From Cantharellus purpuraceus (Eukaryota; Basidiomycota; Agaricomycetes; Cantharellales; Hydnaceae): DNA of 64,000 nucleotides. Of this stretch, positions 52,373 through 63,900 are shown in pieces (positions within the stretch are counted from its first letter, which is position 1; each line of letters begins with the position of its first letter). The translations under genes were made by a program, and so were the position numbers. The notes beneath the pieces were generated by a model that searched no databases, had not been told where the DNA came from, and saw only the letters and a list, made by a program, of their open reading frames with translations. The stretch lies in NCBI GenBank assembly GCA_025174535.1, contig JALBUN010000015.1:742501-806500 (forward strand). The letters are read 5' to 3'.

Positions 52373-55229
52373 TGTCGGTTCGCTTAAGGAATAGATCCTA
52401 TAAGCCTGCGCGCAACGGTCCTAGCAAACAGACGGTGTGTAACGCAGTTGTTCAGCACTCCAAAGATCAATCAGGGCGAGGGGTACGTAACAGGGAAGTG
52501 GGATAGTGCTCTGTGGTTGGATGGGGATGGGAGCTAAAGGTCAGTCCCGATGGCTGATCGTGCTCTGTGACTGGATGACAATGCGGAGCCCGGTTGGGAG
52601 GTACGTGAAAGCTGGTTTCAGGAGAAGCAACCTCTCGGTGGCGGAGGGAAATCTGATCGTTGAACCAAGGTGTTTTACCTCAGTGTAGAGATGATGGATT
52701 GTGATGTAGAGCGTAGAGCGTAGACTTAGAGCATGGACTTTGACTTTAGAGCGTTGGCTGAAAACTTGTTGATTGATTCCAAAGGCGAAAACTAGCGCCC
52801 TTTTATATACAAATCCCCAGGGCACAACGACACAATATGAGGAGCAAATGATGCGATATGATGCAAGAAATGCTGATCAAGCCAGCTGACGAAGCGTGTG
52901 AAGTTGAACTACTAAAGGGGGAAATCATGGAGAAATGAAACGTCAGATAGGGGTAATCTTTGTAAGAATAGGGGGTGATGAGTAATAAAAGAACCAAAAA
53001 TAGAACAAGGATGAGTAAGTCGTGTATGAATGAATTAAAAGATGAAACAGGGGTGAGTCATATAAAAGAACAATAGAAACGTCCACCAATACCATCTTCC
53101 CTACGGCTCCGAAGGTTAATTGACCCTGAGTCACATGAGGACTTCCGTCAGCATCCACAACAAATACTCCTTATTGTCTTAGTGATCCGTCTCCATATGG
53201 TATCCCGTTCCAAGAGTATTCAGTCCCTTTGCCTGACACGATGTAACCTGAGTCGGATTGAAGTGGGAGGATAGGTCAGCGATGGCGACTGAAATTCTAC
53301 CTCACGTTCGACTCTTCTATCTGTGTTACAATATAGAGGTGAAATGTCGAGGAATGTATATGGTTCAATGGAATTGTGAAAGAATATGGGATCGCCAATG
53401 GCATAAGAGAGGCATGGTGGGGATCTTGGACGTTGAAAGAGTTTTGGAAGTATTTTGACACGTGGAGGTGGCTTAACATGCCCGTGGAGCTCGGCATATT
53501 TTTGATAGTCCTCTGTGTCCAGAGACCAGTGTGACGTATTATTAGAAGTGATGTTGGAGAGGGGAATAGAATGGGAAGCCATGTGAATGATGATGAAAGG
53601 ATGGGTGTGAATAGAAGGCTGATAATGATTGATGGCGATGAAACACGAGTGACGATCGATGGCTCGAATTAGAGACTGAGGTGGATAGGGAGTTGCGGCG
53701 CTATTTAAAAGTTGATACGAAAAGACGCTGGCGGAGTTGGACTGTCAGAGTGGTTCGATATGCGTCCTCGATGCGTTGTCGGTTCGCTTAAGGAATAGAT
53801 CCTATAAGCCTGCGCGCAACGGTCCTAGCAAACAGACGGTGTGTAACACAGTTGTTCAGCACTCCAAAGATCAATCAGGGCGAGGGGTACGTAACAGGGA
53901 AGTGGGATAGTGCTCTGTGGTTGGATGAGGATGGGAGCAAAAGGTCGGTCCCGATGGCTGATCGTGCTCTGTGACTGGATGACAATGCGGAGCCTGGTTG
54001 GGAGGTACGCGAAAGCTGGTTTCAAGAGAAGCAACCTCTCGGTGGAGGAGGGAAATCTGATCGTGGAACCAAGGTGCTTTACCTTAGTGTAGAGATGATG
54101 GATTGTGATGTAGAGCGTAGAGCGTAGACTTAGAGCGTGGACTTTGACTTTAGAGCGTTGGCTGAAAACTTGTTGATTGATTCCAAAGGCGAAAACTAGC
54201 GCCCTTTTATATACAAATCCCCAGGGCACAACGACACAATATGAGGAGCAAATGATGCGATATGATGCAAGAAATGCTGATCAAGCCAGCTGACGAAGCG
54301 TGTGAAGTTGAACTACTAATGGGGAAATCTTGGAGAAATGAAACGACAGATAGGGGTAATCTTTGTAAGAATAGGGGGTGATGAGTAATAAAAGAACCAA
54401 AAATAGAACAAGGATGAGTAAGTCGTGTATGAATGAATTAAAAGATGAAACAGGGGTGAGTCATATAAAAGAACAATAGAAACGTCCACCAATACCATCT
54501 TCCCTACGGCTCCGAAGGTTAATTGACCCTGAGTCACATGAGGACTTCAGTCAGCATCCACAACAAATACTCCTTATTGTCTTAGTGATCCATCTCCATA
54601 TGGTATCCCGCTCCAAGAATATTTGGTCCCTTTGCCTGACACGATGTAACCTGAGTCGGATTGAAGTGGGAGGATAGGTCGGCAATGGCGACTGAAATTC
54701 TACCTCACGTTCGACTCTTCTATCCGTGTTACAATATAGAGGTGAAATGTCGAGGAATGTATATGGTTCAATGGAATTGTGAAAGAATATGGGATCGCCA
54801 ATGGCATAAGAGAGGCATGGTGGGGATCTTGGACATTGAAAGAGTTTTGGAAGTATTTTGACACGTGGAGGTGGCTTAACATGCCCGTGGAGCTCGGCGT
54901 ATTTTTGATAGTCCTCTGTGTCCAGAGACCAGTGTGACGTATTATTAGAAGTGATGTTGGAGAGGGGAATAGAATGGGAAGCCATGTGAATGATGATGAA
55001 AGGATCGGTGTGAATAGAAGGCTGATAATGATCGATGGCGATGAAACACGAGTGACGATCGATGGCTAGAATTAGAGACTGAGGTGGAGAGGGAGTTGCG
55101 GCGCTATTTAAAAGTTGATACGAAAAGACGCTGGCGGAGTTGGACTGTCAGAGTGGTTCGATATGCGTCCTCGATGCATCCTGGCTCGTCAGCGTCCTGG
55201 CTCGTCCCTCGATGCGTCCTGGCTCGTCA
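52373..55229 (-). mobile_element. Element I: two tandem 1.4-kb LTR-like units
   Basis: Units 52373-53776 and 53777-55229 are near-identical direct repeats starting TGTCGGTTCGCTTAAGG. Together they interrupt C2 integrase and are flanked by ACGC (52369-52372 and 55230-55233; AACGC also fits). Read on the reverse strand each unit starts near TGACGAGCC, has a TATATAAAAGG box (about 52800-52812 and 54205-54217) and ends GAACCGACA, which looks like an LTR with the promoter near its 3' side. No internal domain lies between the units. Only the right unit has the extra tail with three TCCTGGCTCGTC repeats. Confidence 0.65.
53220..53582 (-). other. Conserved small open frame in element I, left unit (120 aa)
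   Basis: MASHSIPLSNITSNNTSHW... An equivalent frame in the right unit (54985-54551) is 144 aa, with few substitutions. A TTTAAATAG box lies about 150 nt upstream. No recognisable domain. It may be a real product or simply conserved because the two units are recent duplicates. Confidence 0.3.
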
Positions 55230-55233
55230 ACGC

Positions 55234-57273
55234 ATGGAGAAGTGAGGCTCATTCAGCCCTGGAAAAGGCAGCAGATGACATGGCATGATTCTATGATGCC
55301 CATCGTCAAGCAGCACCAGTGTATAAGGTTGGTGACAAGGTCTGGCTCAATGCACAAAATATTGCAACAACCTGTCCAACCAAGAAGCTAGATCACAAGT
55401 GGCTAGGGCCTTACAATTAACAAGGTGGTCTGTATGGGAACTGGTTTTCCCTTAAAAAGATCTTGTTTAAAGTCCCAAAACTGTACAATTTCGCTTCATG
55501 GCCTTAAAATATCAGCATATATCTGCTGCTTTCTCTTGATTCAGGGCCATTCAAATATTCTCTATTTTTTCATATTTTTTTTGGGAATTTTCCATGCAGA
55601 AATGAGTCTACAAACTTATTGTTCTGCTGGGCGAAGTTTTGGGACCCACATGGACCCACAAACCTTCGCAGATGTCAGCAGCCTCAAAGTCAGCCGGAGT
55701 CACCCGGACAACTGACTCATTGTCGATCACATGACTCATTTCAATCTCCGACTCAATCTGGTCACCACTGCCAGTAAATGCTCAATATCTTCGCAACCAC
55801 TGCACCTCCTGACTCCATTTTCAGTGGAGAGTTCAATAGAAGCCATGCCTACCCATAGCTGTGCTAATCAGCCTGGGAAACAAAGTATTGACCGAGTTAT
55901 TTGAGTAATGGTGACTCATGCAATGACTCCATCCATGACTCATGCCATGAGTCAGAGCAAATCCAAGCAGCTCATTGGCTAGGAAACTTCCACCCCCTTC
56001 TCACATATTCCACTAGCTTCCAGTAGTTTCCATCTATTAATAGGTAGAAGTTTCCAGTAGTATTAGTCAGCTCCTGTAAATACAATATAAAAGGAGCCCA
56101 TTCTGCCTCTGAATAAATAACCATTTCTACCCCATCATTTGCACATCAGTGTGACTAGAGTGACATACAGTGTCATCCTCTATATCTCAGTAACTGTTGA
56201 TTGTCCAGTTCAAGGGTCGCTTACAGTTGTGTAACTGTATTCGATTGCACTCAATGTAGTGATTGTCCTGCTTTGGGCGTGAGTGTAGTATCTACCTCGC
56301 GTGACTACGAATCTACAGGGTGAGATTGTCTGTCAATAGTCCTGCCATTAGTGCTCTTGTTTAAGTTACTAGTGTGTACTGCCTTTGCAGAGCATTAGAA
56401 TCTTGAACTCGTGTGAAGCAGTTGCTAGACTACTTCACACATCGCTGTTACCCGCTTCAGAGTGTCACTGGTTGGACGGTCGGATTCATCCACCTACTTC
56501 CTCTAGCCTCTAAGTGCATTCCCCTCTTTTTGGAATATCTGGACCCCTAAGCGTCCGTGAACTCTAGACTCTGGAAGTCTTATTCATTCCCTACTGCTAA
56601 GAAACGTATTACCTTCCTGCGTATCGTCTGCATTGACCATTACAACGGATTGTAACCAAAGTACAAACGTTAAATCGTTTCTGGAGTTGTGCTGCAGTAG
56701 GATTTGATATTCTTCTCAGCTGTTCATTCACGGAATTGTGGTGATTTAGAGTTTGCCCTAACACCATAATTTTGCGGGTTCCAAAACATGGTCTCTTGGA
56801 ATGCCTATGGTCTGCAACTTCCTCCACTCTTTGGTTGCACTCATCCAGTATTCTCTGTCGTTCTCCTGCACCCCTATGAAGAGGATCCTATTCCTGAATG
56901 CCATTCATTCCTCCCACCACCTCCTATCATCAAGATGGAGTCCAGGAATATGAAGTTGAGAAAATCCTTGATAGCAGGGTTTTCTGAGGAAGACTGGAGT
57001 ACTTGGTGCATTGGAAGGGCTATGGAGCTGCTGATGACCTTTGGATACCAGCCAAGGATGCCAGCAGAGCTAGAAAGTGTATTGCAGACTTCCACAGGGA
57101 GAATCCTGAAGCTCCAAGGCATATTTCAGCTGCCACCTATGCAACTCTTCCTTTCCCTTGAAAACCTTACAGAACCTCCCAAACGAGTCCTCTTTGATTG
57201 GACAGTAGGGAGGATCCCAACACATGGTAATGGACATGGTTCAAGGTCACAGAATAGGCACAGTCAAGCTTAG
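55234..57273 (+). pseudogene. Integrase C-terminus and chromodomain of C copy 2
   Basis: 55234-55430 encodes ALEKAADDMA*FYDAHRQAAPVYKVGDKVWLNAQN. After the B' insertion it resumes at 56794 with YGLQLPPLFGCTHPVFSVVLLHPYE and, after a 1-nt deletion near 56930, the chromodomain [32 protein letters not shown]. It extends past the point where copy 1 is truncated, giving the native C-terminus (to 57273). Confidence 0.8.
55431..56788 (+). repeat. Solo LTR B' in C2 integrase
   Basis: 1358 bp, forward, target duplication TGGTC (55426-55430 and 56789-56793). Shortest B' copy: its TGAGTCA cluster (about 55910-55960) has three exact sites. TATAAAAG at about 56086. Confidence 0.92.
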
Positions 57274-57376
57274 TGCTCACCAACTCTATCCATATTGATG
57301 CCTTGCCAACCATATATAAATCAAGTCAACTGCTTCCTCAGTAAACCCACTGTCATTCACTATCCATATTCTCACC

Positions 57377-57857
57377 ATGCCCTACCAGCCTGGCACTATC
57401 CCCCTACACCCAATTCCCTCTTCCCCATCATCCAACTGGACCATTGACTCAAGGGGATACTGCACATGCCATAGAGGATTACAACCTCCCATCTCCACCC
57501 CCACCAGCTCAATTCCACCTTTGGCATGAAGGTGCATCCTCAAGGCACCAACATACTACATTGGGGACCCCATATTCATCAGTGGCTCCAATATACCATA
57601 CATGTTCCAAGGGCTCACTGGCAGGGTCACCTATAGGGCAGGAGAGATGGTGCTAGGAGCAGTCTTTAAGGCAGATGAATCCAAGTTTACCATCCACTCT
57701 ATCTCAGACAAGAGAATAACCAGTGTCAAGACTCTTCATGGACTCAACTCTGGTAGAAAGTGAGGGAGCACCTTGCAGAGTGCTTTGCAGTATGTCTCTG
57801 CTGAGATGGATAGGACGATGGCACATATTGAGATGATATGCATTGAGAGGGGGGTGA
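57377..57857 (+). pseudogene. Degraded extra ORF of chromovirus C, after pol
   Basis: Between the pol stop (57273) and the 3' LTR, plus-strand frames read MPYQPGTIPLHPIPSS..., EDYNLPSPPPPAQFHLWHEGAS and YYIGDPIFISGSNIPYMFQG...VKTLHGLNSGR, then ALQYVSAEMDRTMAHIEM, linked by at least two frameshifts and a TGA. This is coding-like text, unrelated as far as I can see to ORF3 of element B. Copy 1 has lost this region. Confidence 0.5.
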
Positions 57858-57893
57858 TGTCAGGGTTCATATGACTCAGTTTCTATGTTTAGT
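57844..57893 (+). repeat. PPT and start of 3' LTR of C copy 2
   Basis: TTGAGAGGGGGGTGA (57844-57857) is the polypurine tract. TGTCAGGGTTCATATGACTC... (57858-57893) is the first 36 bp of the 3' LTR, broken by the copia insertion. Confidence 0.8.
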
Positions 57894-58224
57894 TGTTGGA
57901 TTATCAAGATCAACGAAGACGAAACATCAGAACCACAAAACACAACAACCACAAACATACATGTATAAGGGCCGTGCATATGACCCCTTTTTATGTTTCA
58001 GTGTGACAAAATATAAGTATTGTATTACTATACTAGCCACTTCAGTTGTTTGCTCCCCGCACAACTGAAGTGTATGCACCAATTTTATTTCTCTCATATA
58101 ATTATATTGAGCAGGCCATGTAGTTCATATTCAAAAGGTAACTACTAAATATAATAGTTGTTTACTCCCCACACAACTGAAGTTTCATATTCAAAAGCCT
58201 TTCTCTCGCATCCCATAATCATCA
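57894..58224 (+). repeat. 5' LTR of copia element G
   Basis: 331 bp, TGTTGGATTATCAAG...CATAATCATCA, inserted in LTR C. TATAAGG at 57964-57970. It contains an internal duplication of 'ctcccc(g/a)cacaactgaagt'. A relative lies at 12786-13008. Confidence 0.8.
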
Positions 58225-58236
58225 GGTTATGGGCCC
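58225..58236 (+). promoter_or_regulatory. Half-tRNA primer site of copia G
   Basis: GGTTATGGGCCC directly follows the LTR. It is complementary to the anticodon arm of initiator methionine tRNA (GGGCYCAUAACC, containing the CAU anticodon), the primer type known from Drosophila copia. It overlaps the first ATG of gag. Confidence 0.65.
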
Positions 58237-59487
58237 CGGTGAACCTGCCATGTCCACCCTTATTCTTAGCAAAGATGAAACCTTGTTTTGTGTCCCCAAG
58301 CTTGCGAATGACGGCTCTAATTGGGTTGCATACAAGACTCGCATGATATATGTGATTGCCAGTCGTGGACTGACTGAATGTCTTCAGGGGACAGCCATGG
58401 CACCAGAACATCTAACTCTGAGTTCTACAGATGTACAAAAATGGACTGAGGAAGATAGGAAAGCATTGTCAGACTATGAAAATGTGTTTGACAAATGGAA
58501 CCAATGTGAGTACCTTGTATGTGCCCAATTGGCCAGTAGCATTGAGGATTCCATGTTGATGAAAATCAGCCACTGTGAAACGGTGGCTGAGATGTGGAAG
58601 TCCCTTTGCAATGAGTTTGAAGGGAAGACCTGTATGGTCCAAGTGGATCTATGCAGAAGGATGTTGGAAAAGAGGGCAAATGACGGGGATAATATTCCTG
58701 TTCACCTTGACTCAATCTGACACCTATACGAATGACTCTCCGGTATGGGAACACCGCCCAGATAGGACGATTATTCCTCAATGATCATACTTTCATTACC
58801 CAAATCATACCAGATTCTATTAACAACGCTTGGTGATGCCGCCCAACAAGCTGGAAATCCCTTGAGTTCTGATAATTACATTACCAAGGCGTTCCAGGAA
58901 TATGAACAATGCCACGTACGTGATGAGAAGCCAGCTACTAAAGATGCTGCATTTTCCACATCCAATAGGAATGGTAAAATTGATCCGAGCAGCAGTAGTA
59001 GCCCAAAGAAGAATGCTGAATGTCATAACTGTCACAAATGTGGTCATTATAGGGCTGACTGCTGGGAAAAAGGTGGTGGTAAAGAAGGCCAAGGCCCACA
59101 TATCAAAAGAGGTCTTAAAAGGAAGGGAAATGGTCATGCTGCAAACCAAGCAGCAAGCGTCGAAGATGGTTGCTGGATTGCAACCACCGAAGGCTTTATC
59201 GAAGATTTATTCAAGGGTGGATCACTTGAAGAACTAGATGATTCAAATGTGAATCTAACTGCCCCAAGCAGCAGCAATGATGAAGACAGTGACACACCTA
59301 ATCACTCTGAAGATGATATATCTGGCTTTGCATCCATCTGGGACAGCGAAGATGATAATTCAGATAAAGCCTCACCATCCCCTTCATTAATGTCAAATGA
59401 TCGTAACCCTGAATTATCTGAGATCAATCGGATACTAGTTGAAGACAATGAGCCTGTTGCATTCACATCAATTAACATTGGTGCTGT
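58229..59487 (+). pseudogene. gag of copia element G
   Basis: Starts at ATG 58229 (inside the primer site) or, more plausibly, 58250 (MSTLILSKDETLF). The copia gag/UBN2-type region NDGSNWVAYKTRM..YVIASRGL leads to MWKSLCNEFEGKT. TGA codons near 58718 and 58733 replace arginines. A CCHC knuckle CHNCHKCGHYRADC is at about 59025-59068 and an acidic Ser/Asp-rich stretch follows. Cut by LTR B at 59488. Confidence 0.8.
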
Positions 59488-60919
59488 TGTATGGGAACCA
59501 CCTTTTCCCTATCAAATTCCATTTATGCAGCACCAATGTGCTATTCTTTGCTTTTCCATTCCTAAATATCAGCATATATTTGATGCTTGTACCTGGAATG
59601 GACTTATTCAAATATTCTCTATTTTTCCATATTTTTCTGGGAATATTCCATGCAGAACTCGGCCCAGAATCATTTATTTCTGCTGTGCTACAGTTGTGGA
59701 CCCATAGGCGCCCATAAACCTTCGCGCAGCCGCCTCTCCCCTTTTGGACCAGGCATTTGGCCTGAATTCAAGCTCAGATGTCTCTGATCAATAAATATTC
59801 TGTAACTTAACAACCACAGCCTCTCAGGGCACTATTTTTCATGCAGATCATCACATGACATGTGGCTATCCATGGCTGTCCAAACCAGTGCAGAAAACAG
59901 GGTGGACACCCTTCTTTTTGCCTGATCAGTGCCTAGCTCAGGGATCAGATCAGCTGATGGGTGATCAAATCAGGTGATTGCCTTGGAATATTCTACCCCT
60001 TTCCATAACATTCTAGCTGTTTCCTTCTATTATTAGATAGAACTTTCCAGAACCATTATTCAGCTCCTGATCAGTGTTAATGCAGTGATCAGAACCTGTG
60101 ATTGGCTTGGAATATTCTACCCCTTTCTTCCACCTTCCACAACCTTCCAGTAGTTTCCATCTATTAATAGGTAGAATATTCCAGAAGCATTAGTCAGCCC
60201 CTGTAAATACAATATATAAGGAGGCCATTCTGCCTCTGAAAGAATAACATATCATCATATTCTACTCATCTTCTGCACACCAGTGTGACTAGAGTGACAT
60301 ACAGTGTCATCCTCTATCTCAGTAACTGTTGATTACCAGTTCAAGGATCTTTTACAGTTGTGTAACTGTACTTGATTGCACTCAAAGTAGTGATATTCCT
60401 GCTTTGGGCGTGAGTGTAGTATCTGCCTCACGTGACTACAAATCTACAGGGTGAGATTGTCTGTCGATAGTCCTGCCATTAGTGCTCTTGTTTAAGTAAC
60501 TAGTGTGTACTGCCTTTGCAGAGCATTAGAAGCTTGAACTCATGTGAAGCAGTTGCTAGACTACTTCACACATTGCTGTTACCCGCTTCAGAGTGTCACT
60601 GGTTGGACGGTTGGATTCATCCACCTACTTCCTTTAGCCTCTAAGTGCATTCCCATCTTTTTGGAATATCTGGACCCCTAAGCGTCCGTGAACTCTAGAC
60701 TCTGGAAGTCTTATTCATTTCTTGCTGCTAAGAAATGTATTACTTTTCTGCGTATAGTCTGCATTGACCAATACAAAGGATTGTAACCAAAGTACAAACG
60801 TTAAATTGTTTCTGGAGTTGTGCTGCAGCAGGGTTTGATATTCTTCTCAGCTGTTCATTCACGGAATTGTGGTGATTTAGAGTTTGCCCTAACACCATAA
60901 TTTTGCGGGTTCCAAAACA
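59488..60919 (+). repeat. Solo LTR B in copia G
   Basis: 1432 bp, forward, target duplication GCTGT (59483-59487 and 60920-60924). It is the innermost layer of a four-level nest: B in copia in C2 LTR. Confidence 0.93.
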
Positions 60920-60924
60920 GCTGT

Positions 60925-63900
60925 AGCACTCACTGAAACATGAGCCCTGGATGTATCCTAGAGCTATATGATTCTGGAGCCACAAGACATATGACACCTT
61001 ATCGCCATCTCCTTTATAATTATGTGTCAATTCCACCAAAAGCCATTAATGCCGCAAACAAACATACCTTCCAAGCTGTTGGTTGTGGAGACCTAAAAAT
61101 TAGCATCCCAGCAGATAAAAAAAGGAAAACAATTGTGTTAAAGGACATGCTGTTTGCACCAGATATTGGGATGACACTCATCTCAATTGGGCTTGTGGAT
61201 CGCGCTGGCTATTCAGCCACATTTGGCAATGGAGCTTGCACCATACGTGATAAAACTAAAAGGATTGTCAGAAGAATCCCCTTTAAAGATGGCCTCTATC
61301 GTAGTGAATGGGATAAAATTGAAGCAGCACATGCAGCAAATGAAGTTCTTACCATTATGCAGCTTCATGCATGGATGGGACACATTGCTCCTAATGCTGC
61401 TAAATCCCTCATTCAAAATGGCCTGGTCACTGGAATTGACTTTGATATTTCATCCTGCCCTGAAATCTGCGAATCCTGTTCATATGGAAAGATGGTACGC
61501 AAATCAATTCCACATGAACGTCAGGGGGAGAGATCCAAAGAACTAGGGGGAGAAATTCATACCGATGTTTGGGGCCCTTCTTCGATGCAAACAAGCGGTG
61601 GAAAGTCTTACTATGTTAGCTTCACCGATGACTATTCATGACATACTCGGATTTACCTCCTTGCGCATAAAAGCGATACATTTCAAGCTTACCTAACATA
61701 TGAGGCATGGCTTGATACTCAACATAATGCGAAGATCAAAATCTTGCATTCTGACTGAGGTGGAGAATACCTGAGTGGTGCATTCAATAAATACCTCAAT
61801 GCAAAAGGGATTGTACATCACCTTACTGTTCATGACACCCCAGAACAGAATGGAGTTGCTGAGCAAATTAATCGTGTACTCCTCGAACGTACATGTGCAA
61901 TGTTCCATGCAGCACAACTCCCCAATGTATTGTGGGGTGAAGCTCTTATGCACGCTGTCTGGCTGAAGAATAGGACATCAACAAAGGCCTTAAATGGCAA
62001 GACCCCATATGAAATGCTTACCAGTCAAAAACCTGATCTTGCGGACCTTCATGAATGGGGATCTAAAATATGGATCCATGTACCTGATAGCTCAAAGCTA
62101 AATGGACGTGCAAAAGAAGGAAGATGGATAGGATTTGATGTTGAAAGTAAAGGGTCAAGAGTATATTCCCTTGATACAAGGCGAGTGAGCATTGAATGTA
62201 ACATCAAATTTGATGATGGATATGTTCTCGTACCTGGGACCATGCCTGTTGAAGGCAAAAAGGGAGATGTCAAACAGCCCATTCCCATGGAATCTGCTCC
62301 AACACCACCTGATCAACCTGATCCACTTCAAGGATTTGAAAACGTACCTAGTCTTGAACCAGAGAGATGTAGCTGTCGCATCAAGAAGCCCTCCTCCTAT
62401 GTCAAACAAATTGAGGCCGGTGAAGGGACAGCCACTGGACGTCATGGCAAAGGCCTGCCACGTGGGATGCCTGCAAGCGAAGGCATGAAGGAAATCACTG
62501 TAGAAGACAGTGAGCGAGCAGCAGCAGCAATTGTAGAAAAGTGAAATGAAGAAATGGAAGACAACTCAGCTGAAGAAGAATACACCAGGGTAATGGCGGT
62601 ACCTGGCACCGAAATAGAACCAAGAGACGAAGCAGAAGCACGAGTGAGCCCAGAATGGTCAATGTGGAGAGAAGCAATGGTTGAACAACTTACCTGTTTG
62701 GAACTAAACAATACTTGGATATTAATTCCCCATCCTATCGGAAAGAACATTGTGGGTTGCCGCTGGGTGTTCAGAATCAAAAACGTGATGCACAAGGGAG
62801 AATTTTAAAATACAAGGCTTGCCTTGTTGCACAGGGCTATACTCAAGCTCCTGGTGTTGATTTTCATGACACCTTTGCTCCAGTTGCCAAACTCACCTCA
62901 AATTGTATCATACTCGCACTTGCAGCGTGAAATGATTGGGAGGTCCACCAGATGGATGTAAAGGATGCATACTTGAATGCTCCTCTTGACGAAGAAATCT
63001 ATATGCAGCAACCCGCTGGCTTCAGTCAAAAGGGAAAAGAAACATATGTATGCTTACTCCAAAAATCACTCTACGGACTAAAACAAGCTGGTCGCTTGTG
63101 GTACAAACGGCTTTCAAAAGCCTTTATCAAGTTCGGCTTCACTCGATGCAAAGTTGAGCATTGTGCATTCTATAAACATGTTAACAGTGACTTTGTCATT
63201 ATAATAGTCGCCGTTGATGATCTCACCTTGACTGCAAGCTCTACCACTCTAATGCAAGCAACCAAAAACCAACTTAGATCCAAGTTTGAAATGACAGATG
63301 ATGGAGACATCCATTGGTTATTAGGCATGGAAATCAAGCGTGACCGTCATGCATGCACCATTTCTTTATCCCAAAAGTCATACATCGAATCCATGCTATT
63401 GCGCTATGGACTAAAAGACACAAAGCCGGTTTCAATTCCAATGGAAACTGGACTCACACTATCTACCAATCAATGTCTGACTATGCCAGAAGAAATTCAA
63501 AAAATGAAAACTGTACCTTATAAAGAAGGTATAGGCTCATTACTTTATGCTGCCCTTGCAACTTGTCCCAACATCGTGTTCGCCTCATCCATACTTGGAA
63601 AATTTGCACAAAACCCTGGAAAAGTCCATTGGGAGGCTCTAAAAAGAATAATGTGCTATCTAAAAGGAACAAGCAAAATAAAGTTAGTATTAGGAGGAAA
63701 GTGAGGGGGAGGTTTGAATGTTTATGGAGATGTGGACTTCGCTTCCCAGGAACATCGACATTCAATTTCGGGATATGCTGTCCTTATTGATGGCGGATCG
63801 GTCTTGTGGAGTTTGAAAAAGCAGAGCGTAATCGCTCTATCCACTACAGAAGTGGAATACATAGCTGCAACACATGCTGCAAAAGAAATCATTTGGACGC

